Source of the DNA: an uncultured Opitutia bacterium
GTDB taxonomy: Bacteria > Verrucomicrobiota > Verrucomicrobiia > Opitutales > Opitutaceae
Assembly (NCBI GenBank): GCA_903873805.1
Contig: CAIQQB010000037.1
Location: 1-61,789, forward strand
Reading direction: 5' to 3'
Length of the DNA stretch: 61,789 bases
The notes beneath the pieces were generated by a model. It did not search any database, had not been told where the DNA came from, and saw only the letters and a program-made list of their open reading frames with translations. The position numbers and the translations under genes are program-made. Below, piece after piece: positions 43,449 through 53,428 of the stretch; the first letter of the stretch is position 1, and each line of letters begins with the position of its first letter.

Positions 43449-43901
43449 TTACCCGCCGACGAACACCGGACGGAAACCCGCCTCGCTTAGAATCCGCGCG
43501 ACGGTTTCGCGCTGGTCGCCCTGGATCACGATGGTGCCGTCCTTCACCGTTCCGCCGCAGCCGCAGGTACCGCGCATTTTTTTGGCGAGCGCCTCCTTCT
43601 CCGGCAGGCCGATGCCGGTAAAGCCGCTCACCACCGTTACCGTCTTGCCGCCGCGCCCGCCCGTCTCGCGCGTGATGTCCACCCGGCCGCGGTTCTTCGG
43701 CGGTGCAGGTGTAACCGGGGTCGCCGACCCGGATCCTTGATTCGCTTTGGCCCCGAGACTTGAAATCGGACCGGGGCCACCGGCCCCGGCTACAGTGGAA
43801 CCCGGCTTGCCCGCCGGCAACCCCGCCGCACTCAACGCCCCAAACGGGTTCTGCCCGAAGGCCGGGCCGCCATCCATTGGGATCTTCCCGTCCGCCGCCA
43901 T
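43449..43901 (-). CDS. yciH: SUI1/eIF1-type translation factor YciH with a repeat-encoded linker
   Basis: YciH is the bacterial relative of eIF1, which affects start-codon selection. The 150-residue product has the SUI1 core in its C-terminal half: RGRVDITRETGGRGGKTVTV, ALAKKMRGTCGCGGTVKDGT and IVIQGDQRETVARILSEAGF. Residues ~36-64 (a Gly/Ala/Ser/Pro-rich stretch) are encoded by an outward-facing pair of GTAG palindromes (43711-43794) and are not part of the fold. The preceding 80-residue gene ends 2 bases upstream, so they are probably co-transcribed. Confidence 0.9.
   Translation of the reverse strand: MAADGKIPMDGGPAFGQNPFGALSAAGLPAGKPGSTVAGAGGPGPISSLGAKANQGSGSATPVTPAPPKNRGRVDITRETGGRGGKTVTVVSGFTGIGLPEKEALAKKMRGTCGCGGTVKDGTIVIQGDQRETVARILSEAGFRPVFVGG
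43711..43794. repeat. Outward-facing GTAG palindrome pair inside yciH
   Basis: The left copy (43711-43732) has a decayed head, GTAA then CCGGGGTCGCCGACCCGG. The right copy (43771-43794) ends CTACA and on the minus strand reads GTAG then CCGGGGCC-GGT-GGCCCCGG. The pair is inserted in frame in the linker N-terminal to the SUI1 domain. Confidence 0.85.
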
Positions 43902-43903
43902 CG

Positions 43904-44146
43904 TCAGGCCTTTCCCGCGCGCCCGCCGCAGACTCCGGCCGGAATGTCCGCCCGGCCCTCGAGAAACATCAGCGCCTTGCCATAGCTGCGCCGCGCCAAA
44001 AAATGCTCCAACTGCGGGTGCAACTCCGCCCGGACGCGCTCCAAGACCGCGTCCAACCGGACCAGATCATCCATAAGCGTCGCGCTGCCGGGGCGGGTCA
44101 CCGCCTGAAGCAGTTCCACAAGTTCACTATGAACAGTATTTTCCAT
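43904..44146 (-). CDS. Small conserved-looking hypothetical protein upstream of yciH
   Basis: I do not recognise the family. The 80-residue product (MENTVHSELVELLQAVTRPG) looks helical, with LVRLDAVLERVRAELHPQLEH in the middle, and ends VCGGRAGKA. It precedes yciH by 2 bases on the same strand, which indicates an operon. No signal peptide or membrane helix is present. Confidence 0.6.
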   Translation of the reverse strand: MENTVHSELVELLQAVTRPGSATLMDDLVRLDAVLERVRAELHPQLEHFLARRSYGKALMFLEGRADIPAGVCGGRAGKA

Positions 44147-44354
44147 TGCGTTATCAGTTTTTATTAAGCGGCGCCGGCGCGGGATTAGCGGAAATGACTC
44201 CGCCCGCCGGCCGCCGGGAAAGGCCGGATCGCGCTTGTGAAGAGACGCTGGCGTGAACTACCATGTTGGCAACCATTCACTCTCACCAGCCGCCAAACGC
44301 AAGCCGCGCCTGTCCTCCCAGACTGCGGCGGCCCGCCGGCCCCCTTGACCGCCC

Positions 44355-47093
44355 ATGAGCTCCCTCACCCTTCCGACCCACGCCAATGCGGCGGTGATCG
44401 AGGCCGCGTATGCCGACTGGCTCGCGAACCCCGACGCCGTGGACCCGACTTGGCGGGCGTTCTTCCAGGGCTTCAGCCTGGGCAACAACGGCGGTTCCCT
44501 CCGCGAGGCTGCGGGCGTCAACGTGCTCGACAGCTCCCGGCAGGCCCAGGTGCTTCGGTTGATCAACGCCTACCGCGCCCACGGCCACCTGCAGTCGCAC
44601 CTCGACCCGCTCGGCAACCCTCCGCCGGCCCACCCGCAGCTCGATCCCGCCCGTTTCGGCCTCGGCGAGGCCGACCTCGACGAATCGTTCAACGTCGGCA
44701 ACTTCAAGGGCGGCGGCCTGCTGAAGCTGCGCACCCTCATCGACGCCCTGCGCGAGACCTACTGCGGCCACCTCGGCGTCGAATACCTCTACATCCAGGA
44801 TCCCGCCGCCCGCGACTGGCTGCGGGGCCGCCTCGAGGCGACGCACAGCCAGCCCGCGTTCACCCGCGACGAGAAGGTCCGCATCCTCCGCCGGCTGCAC
44901 AAGGCCGAGCTCTTTGAACGCTTCCTGCACACGCGCTTCGTCGGCCAGAAACGCTTCTCCCTCGAGGGCGGCGAGACGATGATCGCGGCGCTCGACGCGC
45001 TGATCGAACTTTGCCCCGCCGTGGGCGTGGAGGAGATCGTCATGGGCATGGCCCACCGCGGTCGCCTGAGCATGCTCGCGAACATCCTCCGCAAGCCGTT
45101 CGAGGTGCTGTTCGAGCAGTTTTCCGAAAACTACCTGCCGGACACCGTCGCGGGCGATGGCGACGTGAAATACCACCTCGGCTACACCGCCACGCTCGCG
45201 ACCGCGGCCGGGAAGTCGGTCGAGATCCGCCTCGCCGCCAACCCGTCCCACCTCGAGATCGTCAACCCGGTCGTCGAGGGCCAGGCCCGCGCGCGCCAGC
45301 GCCTGCGCGGCGACACCGAACGCCGGCGGGTCTGTCCGCTGCTTATCCACGGCGACGCCGCCTTCGCCGGCCAGGGCGTCGTGGCTGAGACGCTCAACTT
45401 CTCGCAGCTCCCCGGCTACCGCACCGGGGGCACCGTCCATTTCGTCATCAACAACCAGATCGGCTTCACCACCCTGCCGAGCGACGCCCGTTCCACACGC
45501 TACTGCACCGACGTCGCCAAGCTCATCGAGGCGCCCGTCTTCCACGTCAACGGCGACGACCCCGAGGCGGTCTGCCACGTCACGCGCCTCGCGCTCGAAT
45601 TCCGCAACCAGTTCCAGCGCGACGTGGTGGTCGACATGTATTGCTACCGCCGGCACGGGCACAACGAGAGCGACGAGCCCGCGTTCACCCAGCCCACGCT
45701 CTACCGCCAGATCGCCACGCACCCGCTGGTCTCCACGCTCTACACCGCACAGCTGGTGCAGGCGGGCACCGTCACGCCGGCCGACGCCGAGGCGATCAAG
45801 GCCGAGTACACTGCCGCGATGGAGGCTTCGTTCGAGAAGGCCCGCGCCGCCGAGGCCGCCCGGATCAAGGCCCACGAGCAGGCCGACCGCTTCCGCGGCT
45901 CCACCGCGGTCTTCCAGCCCGGCTACCGCCATTCCACCGTGCCCACCGCCGTGTCCGCCGAGGTCATCGGCCGGGTGGTGCAGGGGCTCACGACGCTCCC
46001 CGGCGGCTTCAAGGCGAACCCCAAGATCCAGCGCTTCCTCGACGCGCGCCGCCAGGTCCACGCGACGGGCGGAGCGGTCGACTGGGGCTTTGCGGAGGCG
46101 CTCGCCTTCGGCACGCTGCTGGTCGAGGGCACGCCCGTTCGCCTCAGCGGCCAGGACTGCGAACGCGGAACGTTCAGCCACCGCCACGCCGTCCTCTACG
46201 ACCACGACACGCGCGAGCAATACGTTCCGCTCCTCCATCTCGCGGACACGCAGGCCCGGTTCTGCGTTTACAATTCGCTCCTGTCCGAGGCGGCCGTGCT
46301 CGGCTTCGACTACGGCTACTCGCTTGATTATCCGAAGATGCTTTGCCTGTGGGAGGCGCAGTTCGGCGACTTCGCCAACGGTGCGCAGGTCGTCATCGAC
46401 CAGTTCCTCGCCTCGTCCGAATCCAAATGGCAGCGCATGAGCAGCATGGTGCTGCTTCTCCCGCACGGCTACGAGGGGCAGGGCCCCGAGCATTCGTCGG
46501 CCCGGCTCGAACGCTTTCTCCAGCTTTGCGCCGAGGACAACCTCCAGGTGGTCAACCTCACCACGCCGGCCAACTTCTTCCACGCCCTGCGCCGCCAGAT
46601 GAAGCGGGCGTTTTACAAACCCCTCATCGTGATGGCGCCCAAGTCGCTCCTGCGCCTGCCGGCCGCCGTCTCCCCGCTGGCCGACATCACCTCCGGCACC
46701 TTTCACGAGATCATCGACGACCCCCGCGCGCCCGCCGAGGCCGCGCGTGTCATCCTCTGCTCCGGCAAGGTCTACTACGACCTCGCCGCCTACCGGGAGA
46801 CGCACAAGGTCACCGACACCGCCCTTGTCCGCATCGAGCAGCTCTACCCGCTGCACCGGAACCGCCTCGCCGAACTGGCCGACGTTTACGGCCACGCCGT
46901 CCGCCTGGTCTGGTGCCAGGAGGAGCCGCAGAACATGGGCGCATGGAGCTTCATCGCCCCGCAGCTGGAGGAGGTCTTTGGCAACAAGCCGGTCTACGCC
47001 GGCCGCGATGCCGCCGCCTCCCCCGCCGTCGGCGCCATCGCCCTGCACAAGCGCGAGCTCGCCACCCTGCTTCAGGACGCCTTCAGTCTCTGA
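44355..47093 (+). CDS. sucA: 2-oxoglutarate dehydrogenase E1 component
   Basis: This thiamine-diphosphate enzyme decarboxylates 2-oxoglutarate and passes the succinyl group to SucB in the TCA cycle. The 912-residue product begins [20 protein letters not shown]. Landmarks are [60 protein letters not shown], the TPP-binding [40 protein letters not shown], and [13 protein letters not shown]-like [18 protein letters not shown]. The length is standard. sucB follows after 11 bases and lpdA comes next, so the complete complex is encoded together. Confidence 0.97.
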   Translation: MSSLTLPTHANAAVIEAAYADWLANPDAVDPTWRAFFQGFSLGNNGGSLREAAGVNVLDSSRQAQVLRLINAYRAHGHLQSHLDPLGNPPPAHPQLDPARFGLGEADLDESFNVGNFKGGGLLKLRTLIDALRETYCGHLGVEYLYIQDPAARDWLRGRLEATHSQPAFTRDEKVRILRRLHKAELFERFLHTRFVGQKRFSLEGGETMIAALDALIELCPAVGVEEIVMGMAHRGRLSMLANILRKPFEVLFEQFSENYLPDTVAGDGDVKYHLGYTATLATAAGKSVEIRLAANPSHLEIVNPVVEGQARARQRLRGDTERRRVCPLLIHGDAAFAGQGVVAETLNFSQLPGYRTGGTVHFVINNQIGFTTLPSDARSTRYCTDVAKLIEAPVFHVNGDDPEAVCHVTRLALEFRNQFQRDVVVDMYCYRRHGHNESDEPAFTQPTLYRQIATHPLVSTLYTAQLVQAGTVTPADAEAIKAEYTAAMEASFEKARAAEAARIKAHEQADRFRGSTAVFQPGYRHSTVPTAVSAEVIGRVVQGLTTLPGGFKANPKIQRFLDARRQVHATGGAVDWGFAEALAFGTLLVEGTPVRLSGQDCERGTFSHRHAVLYDHDTREQYVPLLHLADTQARFCVYNSLLSEAAVLGFDYGYSLDYPKMLCLWEAQFGDFANGAQVVIDQFLASSESKWQRMSSMVLLLPHGYEGQGPEHSSARLERFLQLCAEDNLQVVNLTTPANFFHALRRQMKRAFYKPLIVMAPKSLLRLPAAVSPLADITSGTFHEIIDDPRAPAEAARVILCSGKVYYDLAAYRETHKVTDTALVRIEQLYPLHRNRLAELADVYGHAVRLVWCQEEPQNMGAWSFIAPQLEEVFGNKPVYAGRDAAASPAVGAIALHKRELATLLQDAFSL

Positions 47094-47104
47094 TCTCTCC
47101 CGCC

Positions 47105-48370
47105 ATGCCTCTCCTTGAAGTCAAAATCCCGCCCATGGGCGAATCCATCACCTCGGGCGTCCTCGCCCGGTGGCACGTCGCCGACGGATCTGTGGTCAAA
47201 AAGGACCAGCCGCTCTTCGAGCTGGAGACCGACAAGATCACCTCCGAGGGCACCGCTGAGGTCGCCGGCACCATCACTTTCAAGGTCGCCGCCGGGACCG
47301 AGGTCACCATCGGCCAGGTCGTGGCCATGATCGAACCAGAGGTCAGCGGTCAGAAGTCAGCGGTCAGCCCGGCCCCGGCCGCCTCGGCCGCGGCTCCGAC
47401 TCCGCCTGCTGCCCAAGCCTCTGACCTCCGACCCCTGACCTCTTCCGCCGCTTCCGAATCCCCCGCCGTCCGCCGCCTGGCGGCCGAGACCGGTCTCAAC
47501 CCCGCCACCATCACCGGCTCCGGCAAGGGTGGCCGCGTGACCAAGGGCGATCTGCTCGCCGCCGCCGAAGCTGGTCGCACCGCCGCGCCCACCGTGGCGG
47601 CGCCCGTGGTGCCCGCACCAATCCAAAATCCAATTTCCAAAATCGAAAATCCCGCCGTGGCTCCGGCGCCGACGAAGCAGACGCGCAAGAGGATGTCGCC
47701 GCTGCGCCAGAAAATCGCCCAGCGGCTCGTCGCCGCCCAGCACGAGGCCGCGATGCTCACCACATTCAACGAGGTGGACATGTCCGCCGTGATGGCGCTC
47801 CGCGCCAAATACCAGGACGACTTTGTAAAGAAGAACGGCCTCAAGCTGGGCTTCATGTCGTTTTTCGCCAAGGCCGTGGTCCACGCGCTTCGCGAGGTGC
47901 CCGCCCTCAACGCCCAGCTCGACGGCGACGAGATCGTCCAGAACCACTATTATGACCTCGGCATCGCCGTTTCGACGGAAAAGGGGTTGATGGTGCCGGT
48001 CATCCGCGGCTGTGACACCCTCGGCATGGCCGAAATCGAAAAGCAGATCGCCGGGGCGGCCGCCAAGGCCCGCGACGGCAAGATCACGCTCGCCGACCTG
48101 GAGGGCGGCGTCTTCACGATCACCAACGGCGGCACGTTCGGCTCCATGCTGTCCACGCCGATCATCAACCCGCCGCAGAGCGCTATCCTCGGCTTGCATG
48201 CCATCACCGAACGCCCGGTCGCCCTCAACGGTCAGGTCGTCATCCGTCCCGTGATGTACCTTGCGCTGAGCTACGACCACCGTCTGGTCGACGGCCGCGA
48301 GGCCGTCACCTTCCTCGTCAAGGTCAAGCAGGCCATTGAGGATCCCGCCCGACTGGTGCTGGGAATCTGA
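47105..48370 (+). CDS. sucB: Dihydrolipoyllysine succinyltransferase (E2 of 2-oxoglutarate dehydrogenase)
   Basis: SucB carries the succinyl group on lipoate and transfers it to CoA. The 421-residue protein starts at ATG 47105 ([18 protein letters not shown]). Lipoyl Lys44 is in [12 protein letters not shown]. The peripheral-subunit-binding domain ([20 protein letters not shown], ~119-153) precedes the catalytic domain ([20 protein letters not shown]), with His392 and Asp396 in [13 protein letters not shown]. Both interdomain linkers contain repeat-like DNA: residues ~79-114 and ~175-186; see findings. Confidence 0.96.
   Translation: MPLLEVKIPPMGESITSGVLARWHVADGSVVKKDQPLFELETDKITSEGTAEVAGTITFKVAAGTEVTIGQVVAMIEPEVSGQKSAVSPAPAASAAAPTPPAAQASDLRPLTSSAASESPAVRRLAAETGLNPATITGSGKGGRVTKGDLLAAAEAGRTAAPTVAAPVVPAPIQNPISKIENPAVAPAPTKQTRKRMSPLRQKIAQRLVAAQHEAAMLTTFNEVDMSAVMALRAKYQDDFVKKNGLKLGFMSFFAKAVVHALREVPALNAQLDGDEIVQNHYYDLGIAVSTEKGLMVPVIRGCDTLGMAEIEKQIAGAAAKARDGKITLADLEGGVFTITNGGTFGSMLSTPIINPPQSAILGLHAITERPVALNGQVVIRPVMYLALSYDHRLVDGREAVTFLVKVKQAIEDPARLVLGI
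47338..47446. repeat. Inverted GGTCAG-type repeat inside the SucB lipoyl-PSBD linker
   Basis: The left arm (47338-47368) holds GAGGTCAGCGGTCAGAAGTC and the right arm (47417-47446) the inverse motif CCTCTGACCTCCGACCCCTG. Together they code for the linker residues SGQKSAVS and SDLRPLTSS. Confidence 0.65.
47626..47656 (+). repeat. A-rich CCAAAATC repeat inside the SucB second linker
   Basis: Tandem AATCCAAAATC-like units (encoding [11 protein letters not shown]) are AT-rich against their surroundings. Similar strings lie upstream of rpiB (53391-53423) and of the VOC dioxygenase (about 54158-54186), both intergenic. Confidence 0.55.
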
Positions 48371-48373
48371 TAA

Positions 48374-48480
48374 GTAGTAGCGAGGAGTGAGTAGCGGGTA
48401 GTGAGCATTCAAGCCACGCAAGCTATCGGCAAAGCAATCCGCGACCGCTTCCGCCTCCGTCCTACTCACTACCCGCTCCT
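48374..48480. repeat. Third inverted-repeat family, copy 3
   Basis: The left part contains GAGTGAGTAGCGGGTAGTGA and the right end CCTACTCACTACCCGCTCC. These arms match those of 25324-25397. It fills the gap between sucB and lpdA. Confidence 0.75.
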
Positions 48481-48488
48481 TTCACCCC

Positions 48489-49883
48489 ATGTCCTCCTTC
48501 GATCTCATCGTTATTGGTGCCGGCCCCGGCGGCTATGTCTGCGCGTTCCGCGCCGCCCAGCTGGGGCTCCGCGTGGCGCTCGTCGAGAAACGTCCCACTC
48601 TCGGCGGCACCTGTCTCAACGTCGGCTGCATTCCGAGCAAGGCCCTCCTGCACTCGACTGAGCAGTTCGCGTTCGCCCAACACCATGCCGCCGCGCACGG
48701 CATCAAGCTCGGTGCCGTCGAGCTCGATCTCGCCGTTTTGTTGAAAAAGAAGGACGATGTCGTGGCGAAGCTGGTCGCCGGTGTCGCCCAGCTCGCGAAG
48801 GCCCGCAAGATCACCGTCATTCCCGGCACTGCCTCCTTTTGCTCCGCCTCGGAGATCGCGGTCGCCGGGGACGCCGGCTCCGGTTCCGAAACGCGCCTCA
48901 CCGCCAAGAACATTGTCATCGCCACCGGCTCCGCCCCGGTCGCGCTGCCGTTCCTGAAATTTGACGACACCACCGTCGTCTCCAGCGACCAGGCCATTGC
49001 GTTTCCCGCCGTGCCGAAGAAGCTCGTCGTGGTCGGCGGCGGCGCCATCGGCCTGGAGCTCGGCTCCGTCTGGTCCCGGCTCGGCGCCGAGGTCACCGTG
49101 GTCGAGTTTCTCCCCAAGCTCATCGCCGCCTACGACGACGATGTCGTCCGCGCCTACACCCGCCTGCTCACGAAGCAGGGCCTGAGGATCGAGGTGAACG
49201 CCAAGGTCACCGGCTTTGCCAACGGCATTCTCACCGCCGAGCGCGACGGCAAGACCCTCGCCTTTCCCGCGGACCAGGTGCTGGTCGCCGTCGGCCGCCG
49301 CCCGTTCACCGATGGTCTGGCGCTCGAGCAGGCCGGCGTGCAGCTCGACGAGAAGAAGCGGATCAAGGTGGACGACCATCTTCGCACGACCGCCGCCGGA
49401 GTCTGGGCTATCGGCGATGTCGTCGCCGGGCCGATGCTGGCGCACAAGGCCGAGGAGGACGGCGTCGCCGTCGCCGAATGGATTGCCGGCCAGGCCGGTC
49501 ACGTGAACTGGGATCTCGTGCCCGCCATCGTCTACACCGACCCCGAGGTCGCGTCGGTCGGTCTCGGCGAGGATGCCGCCAAGGCCGCCGGCCGGGCGGT
49601 CAATGTCGGCCGGTTCAACTTCGCCGCCAACGGCCGGGCCATCGCGGCGGATGCGACGGACGGTTTCGTGAAGATCATCGCCGACGCCAAGACCGACCGG
49701 ATTCTGGGCGCGCAGATCCTCGGCCGCGGGGCGGGCGAGCTGATCAGCGAGGTGGTCACGCACATGGAATACGGCGGCAGCGCCGAGGATCTAGGCCGCA
49801 CGATCCACGCGCACCCGACGATGAGCGAGGCCGTGAAGGAAGCCGGTCTGGCCGTCGGCAAGCGCGCGATCCACGCGCTGTAG
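48489..49883 (+). CDS. lpdA: Dihydrolipoyl dehydrogenase
   Basis: Lpd is the E3 flavoprotein that reoxidises dihydrolipoamide with NAD. The 464-residue protein has FAD-binding [20 protein letters not shown], the redox-active disulfide Cys42/Cys47 in [19 protein letters not shown]-binding [20 protein letters not shown], and the C-terminal [13 protein letters not shown] with the active-site histidine-glutamate pair. It follows sucB after ~118 bases of repeat sequence, so it may serve other dehydrogenases as well as this complex. Confidence 0.96.
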   Translation: MSSFDLIVIGAGPGGYVCAFRAAQLGLRVALVEKRPTLGGTCLNVGCIPSKALLHSTEQFAFAQHHAAAHGIKLGAVELDLAVLLKKKDDVVAKLVAGVAQLAKARKITVIPGTASFCSASEIAVAGDAGSGSETRLTAKNIVIATGSAPVALPFLKFDDTTVVSSDQAIAFPAVPKKLVVVGGGAIGLELGSVWSRLGAEVTVVEFLPKLIAAYDDDVVRAYTRLLTKQGLRIEVNAKVTGFANGILTAERDGKTLAFPADQVLVAVGRRPFTDGLALEQAGVQLDEKKRIKVDDHLRTTAAGVWAIGDVVAGPMLAHKAEEDGVAVAEWIAGQAGHVNWDLVPAIVYTDPEVASVGLGEDAAKAAGRAVNVGRFNFAANGRAIAADATDGFVKIIADAKTDRILGAQILGRGAGELISEVVTHMEYGGSAEDLGRTIHAHPTMSEAVKEAGLAVGKRAIHAL

Positions 49884-49929
49884 CCGGGACGAATCGGAGG
49901 CCCGGCGGCCCGGCCCGGCCGCCCGCGCC

Positions 49930-51792
49930 TCACTTGCTGATGTCGCCGAGGAGTTCCTCGAAGGTCGTGTAACCCGCGAGCAGGTGGCCGGCGGCGGAGC
50001 AGCGGTCCTTGGGGGACAGGCCGGTGTTTTCGGCGAGGAAGATGATGTAGCTGGCGACATTCTTCGCGTAGTTCAGCCGGCCCTCGTCGCTGATCGCGTA
50101 GAACCGCGCCCGCTGCGCATAGCCTGCCGGTGAATGGTCGCCGAGCGCGGCCTTTTCCGCCCGGCCGCCGGCCGCGAGGACGTAGAGGAAATTATATTCG
50201 AACCAGAACATGTGCTCGGGGCTGGGCGGCAGCGCGGTCAGGGCGGCACGCACCGTCGCCTCGCTCGCAAACACGTCCGCCGGCCGGCCGCACTTGGTCA
50301 GCGCATCGGCGACAAAGACCCGGGCCATCTTCTGCTCCGTGGCGTCGGCGCTGAAGGAACCCTTGAGCGCAAGCTCGAGCGTGAATTGATACCAGTCGCG
50401 CCAGAGGGCCTGGTCGGCGGCGTTCTTCGAGGCGAAGAGGGCGCGGCCCATCTCGTAGGTGTAGCGTCCGCTCGTCTTGATCTCGAGCCGGGCGCCGGTC
50501 ACGGCCCCCATCACCTGGTAGTTTTCGGCGGACTTGCCGGAGCCGGAGTGGAAGCCGATGCTCACGCCGAACTGCTTGCACACCGCCCACTGCTTTTCGA
50601 TCAGGACGCGCAGCGCGGCGTTGTCGGGATACGGCATGTTCTTCTGGAAGCCGAAAGCCGGGGCGATGTAGTGGATCTTCATCCCGAGCGCATCGCAGAG
50701 GGCCAGCATGATGGCGGTGGTCTCGGGCGTGGTGAGGCCGGGCAGCTCGTCGATGGAGAGCTCGCGCAGGTACTCGCGGCCGACGGGCGCGGTGAACAGC
50801 TTTTCGCGGATGGCGCGGTACTTGTCGTCGCGGCGCTTCATCTTCTGCAGGGACGGCCAGACGTAGGCGAGCAGCTGGGTGAACTCGGCCTCGTGTAGCG
50901 CCAGCCCGGCGGCGGCCACGCGGGCCTTCACCTTGGCGACCAGGGCGGCGTCAACGTGGGCGGCGACCCAGGCGGCGGGATCGGCGGGGGCGGTGGTCTG
51001 CGCGAGCTCGGGCGAGAGGTCGAAGGTGATGTAGCTGGCGAAGACGCAGCCGGCGACGAGCTGGTCCTCGCGGCTGTCGAACTTGCCGCCGATCGGCTGG
51101 TGGTCGGCGTTGAAGCTCCAGGCGATGCCGCGCCGGTGGAAGCCGGTCTTGAGCTTCGAGAGGATGCAGCCGTGGCTCATGCCCTCGACGCTCTGGCCCT
51201 GGTGGCCCTCGGGGACGTTGGTGCCGATGAAGGGGAACGGCACGGTGTCGAGCCGGCCCTCGAGCATCGCGTTCACGTCGTAAACCAGCTCGCGCGGAAT
51301 CGAGTTCTGGTTGGCCGTCACGCCGAGGCCGAGCGCGCTCATCGCCCATTCAACCGCGGGCCAGTGCAGGGTGGTGAAACGCGCGCCAATGCCCAGCGTG
51401 CTCTGCCCGAGCCCCTGGGTGGCGGTGGGGAAGATGGTCGCGCCGCGGTTGGCCGCTTGCACGCGGTTCTTCAGCTTGAGCAGGTTGGCAAAGGTCGCCG
51501 GGAAGACCGCCGCGCCGGGGGAGATCGTCACGCCCTCCTCCAGCAGGTCCTTGCCCGCGAAGGTCGGCTGGTGGTCCAGCCGCCAGGCGCAGTCGCCCGT
51601 CGCCGCATCCTCGATCAGGATCCACCGGCCGGCCGGGGTCTCAAATCCGCTCCGGGTCCAGGTTGTGAGGGCGTCACCGCGCTTGATCTTTGCGCTGAGC
51701 GCGGACCAATCGAGACAGAAATCCGGGCTGATGCAGGGATTGGTGGCGATGCGGAGGTTGTGCTGAAGCAGGAACTGGTTGATCGGGCTCAT
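49930..51792 (-). CDS. UxaE-like (tagaturonate epimerase family) protein
   Basis: The 620-residue product resembles UxaE, which interconverts tagaturonate and fructuronate in hexuronate catabolism. Supporting motifs are FNADHQPIGGKFDSREDQLV (metal-site-like Asp-His), IGFHSGSGKSAENYQV, and VTGARLEIKTSGRYTYEMGR. It is longer than the ~480-residue enzymes I remember, with an extra N-terminal region that includes FIGTNVPEGHQGQSVEGMSH. The assignment rests on motif memory, not a search. No uronate operon is visible nearby. It converges with lpdA. Confidence 0.6.
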   Translation of the reverse strand: MSPINQFLLQHNLRIATNPCISPDFCLDWSALSAKIKRGDALTTWTRSGFETPAGRWILIEDAATGDCAWRLDHQPTFAGKDLLEEGVTISPGAAVFPATFANLLKLKNRVQAANRGATIFPTATQGLGQSTLGIGARFTTLHWPAVEWAMSALGLGVTANQNSIPRELVYDVNAMLEGRLDTVPFPFIGTNVPEGHQGQSVEGMSHGCILSKLKTGFHRRGIAWSFNADHQPIGGKFDSREDQLVAGCVFASYITFDLSPELAQTTAPADPAAWVAAHVDAALVAKVKARVAAAGLALHEAEFTQLLAYVWPSLQKMKRRDDKYRAIREKLFTAPVGREYLRELSIDELPGLTTPETTAIMLALCDALGMKIHYIAPAFGFQKNMPYPDNAALRVLIEKQWAVCKQFGVSIGFHSGSGKSAENYQVMGAVTGARLEIKTSGRYTYEMGRALFASKNAADQALWRDWYQFTLELALKGSFSADATEQKMARVFVADALTKCGRPADVFASEATVRAALTALPPSPEHMFWFEYNFLYVLAAGGRAEKAALGDHSPAGYAQRARFYAISDEGRLNYAKNVASYIIFLAENTGLSPKDRCSAAGHLLAGYTTFEELLGDISK

Positions 51793-51930
51793 GGGAGGAA
51801 AAACTCAACACCGGTTGGCCCGCCGGGGCGAGGCGAAATTGTGTGCCGATATTGTTCCGGGTCAGCCGTCCCGCCGCGCATCTTTGGCATCGCCAGCGGC
51901 CGGCCCGGGCTCCGAAATGGCCGGCAATTC

Positions 51931-52611
51931 GTGAAAACACTACTCCTCTGGGACATTGACGGCACCCTGATCGACTCCGGCGGGGCCGGGATGCACGCCC
52001 TCCGCATCGCGCTCGGCCGCGTCTTCGGCATCGAGGGTTCGTTCGACGACATCGACTTTGCCGGCCGGACCGACCGCTGGATTATGCGGCGGATCTTTGA
52101 AAAATACGCCGTGCCCGCCAGTCCGGAAAACTTTACCCGCTATTTTGCCGGCTACACCGCGGAGCTGCCGCGGCAGCTGGCCAACCCGCATGCTGTGGTG
52201 CTGCCCGGCGTGCGCACCCTGCTGGAGACCGCCGCCGCCCATCCCGGTGTCGCCCAGGGCCTGCTCACGGGCAACGTCCGCCACGGCGCCGAGATCAAGC
52301 TCGGGTTCCACGGCCTGTGGACCTTCTTTCCCTTCGGCGCGTTTGCCGACGACAGCGAGCTGCGCAACGACCTGGGGCCGCACGCCGTGCGCCGCGCCCG
52401 GGAACATGCGGGGGTGGAGTTTGCGCCGGACCGCGTCTGGGTCATCGGGGACACGCCCCACGACATCGCCTGCGGCAAGGTCATCGGCGCCCGCACCCTC
52501 GCGGTGGCCACCGGCAACCATCCGGTCGCCGAGCTGGCGGCCCATGCGCCCGACGCGGTCTTCGCCGATCTTGGAGACGCCGCAGCCTTCTGGACGGCGA
52601 TTGGTGCGTAA
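51931..52611 (+). CDS. HAD-superfamily phosphatase (phosphoglycolate-phosphatase-like)
   Basis: The 226-residue product starts at GTG 51931 (VKTLLLWDIDGTLIDSGGAG). HAD motif I is DIDGTLIDS with nucleophile Asp and acid/base Asp; motif II is GLLTGN; motif III/IV is in WVIGDTPHDIACGKVIGAR. The helical cap between motifs I and II is of the C1 type. It hydrolyses a small phosphate ester; phosphoglycolate or a sugar phosphate is possible. It is divergent from the UxaE-like gene. Confidence 0.82.
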   Translation: MKTLLLWDIDGTLIDSGGAGMHALRIALGRVFGIEGSFDDIDFAGRTDRWIMRRIFEKYAVPASPENFTRYFAGYTAELPRQLANPHAVVLPGVRTLLETAAAHPGVAQGLLTGNVRHGAEIKLGFHGLWTFFPFGAFADDSELRNDLGPHAVRRAREHAGVEFAPDRVWVIGDTPHDIACGKVIGARTLAVATGNHPVAELAAHAPDAVFADLGDAAAFWTAIGA

Positions 52612-52779
52612 CCCTGCTCAGGCTCGGTCTGACTTCGCCCACGGTCTGCCGTAACGGCGAGCGCCAAACGAGCCGAACCATTCACGGCTCACCAGGCGCA
52701 TACTGCGACAAAACGGAAGCAACAGCTCACCGCGCGGTCCCAGTGCCTGAGGCCTTGTTTTGATCTTCCCGCACCCGAA

Positions 52780-52804
52780 GGCTCGACGCGAGGTCGAGCC
52801 CTAC
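52780..52804 (-). repeat. Single GTAG hairpin
   Basis: On the minus strand it reads GTAG then GGCTCGAC-CTCGC-GTCGAGCC, with an 8-bp stem. It lies in the gap between the HAD gene and the convergent lipoprotein gene. Confidence 0.8.
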
Positions 52805-52853
52805 ACCGGAAAAACCACCAAGCGGCCGCACTCCAGCGCCACCGGTATCCGCC

Positions 52854-53273
52854 TCATTTTTTCACGTCGATCGCATTCACCAGGCCGTTCACGAAACTCA
52901 CCCGCGCATATTCGCTGTAGCGATAATTCTCAAAGGCCGGTCCGCCGCCCACGCCGGTCCCGCCGCCGGTTTCCAACCCCACCGTCAGACCGGTGCCGGT
53001 ATCCGGCCCGAGCTCGCGATAAACCCACACTTCGCCCGGTCCCGCGGCACTGGTGCGGGTGAATTTCCGCGCCGGCTCGCCCAGCGCGACGCGCACCTGT
53101 TCCGGCGTGAACCCCACGCTGATCTTGCCGGCCCGCACCCGCGCCTGCACCTCCGCCGGCCACGCGTCAAACGCCGCTTGGTTTTGCGCGATCCGGGCGC
53201 CCGGCGATGTACACCCCGCCACCGCGATCAAAAACAGCGGGAGGAGCAAGCGGCGGGGAAAATGGATTTTCAT
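52854..53273 (-). CDS. Small lipoprotein with SmpA/BamE-like features
   Basis: The 139-residue product starts at ATG 53273 (MKIHFPRRLLLPLFLIAVAG) and has a lipobox ending AVAGC. The mature part contains ISVGFTPEQVRVALGEPARK then EVWVYRELG, the arrangement of SmpA/OmlA/BamE-like domains that pack at the outer membrane. A Gly-rich insertion follows. The role is unknown, and no Bam genes are adjacent. A longer start at 53330 would lose the signal peptide's position. Confidence 0.65.
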   Translation of the reverse strand: MKIHFPRRLLLPLFLIAVAGCTSPGARIAQNQAAFDAWPAEVQARVRAGKISVGFTPEQVRVALGEPARKFTRTSAAGPGEVWVYRELGPDTGTGLTVGLETGGGTGVGGGPAFENYRYSEYARVSFVNGLVNAIDVKK

Positions 53274-53428
53274 GGTGCGAATAGTGTTTGCCGCCCCAAC
53301 CTGCGCCAAATACCAACAACCGCAAATCACCGCCTCCCTTCACCGCGCCGGAAGTTTGGTCCCGCGGCGAATGTCCGAAAGATGAATCCATCCAAATTTC
53401 AAATTCCGAAATCCAAAATCTCCCGTCC

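Noticed and set aside
44283-47048. A 921-codon open frame antisense to sucA
   Set aside because: It has no recognisable motif, its Asp/Glu/Val/Gly-rich composition is that of a GC-rich shadow frame, and sucA on the other strand is complete.
49880-49910. A GTAG hairpin at the lpdA stop
   Set aside because: GTAGCCGGG is present but the second arm is imperfect and the region is simply GC-rich; it may be a terminator instead.
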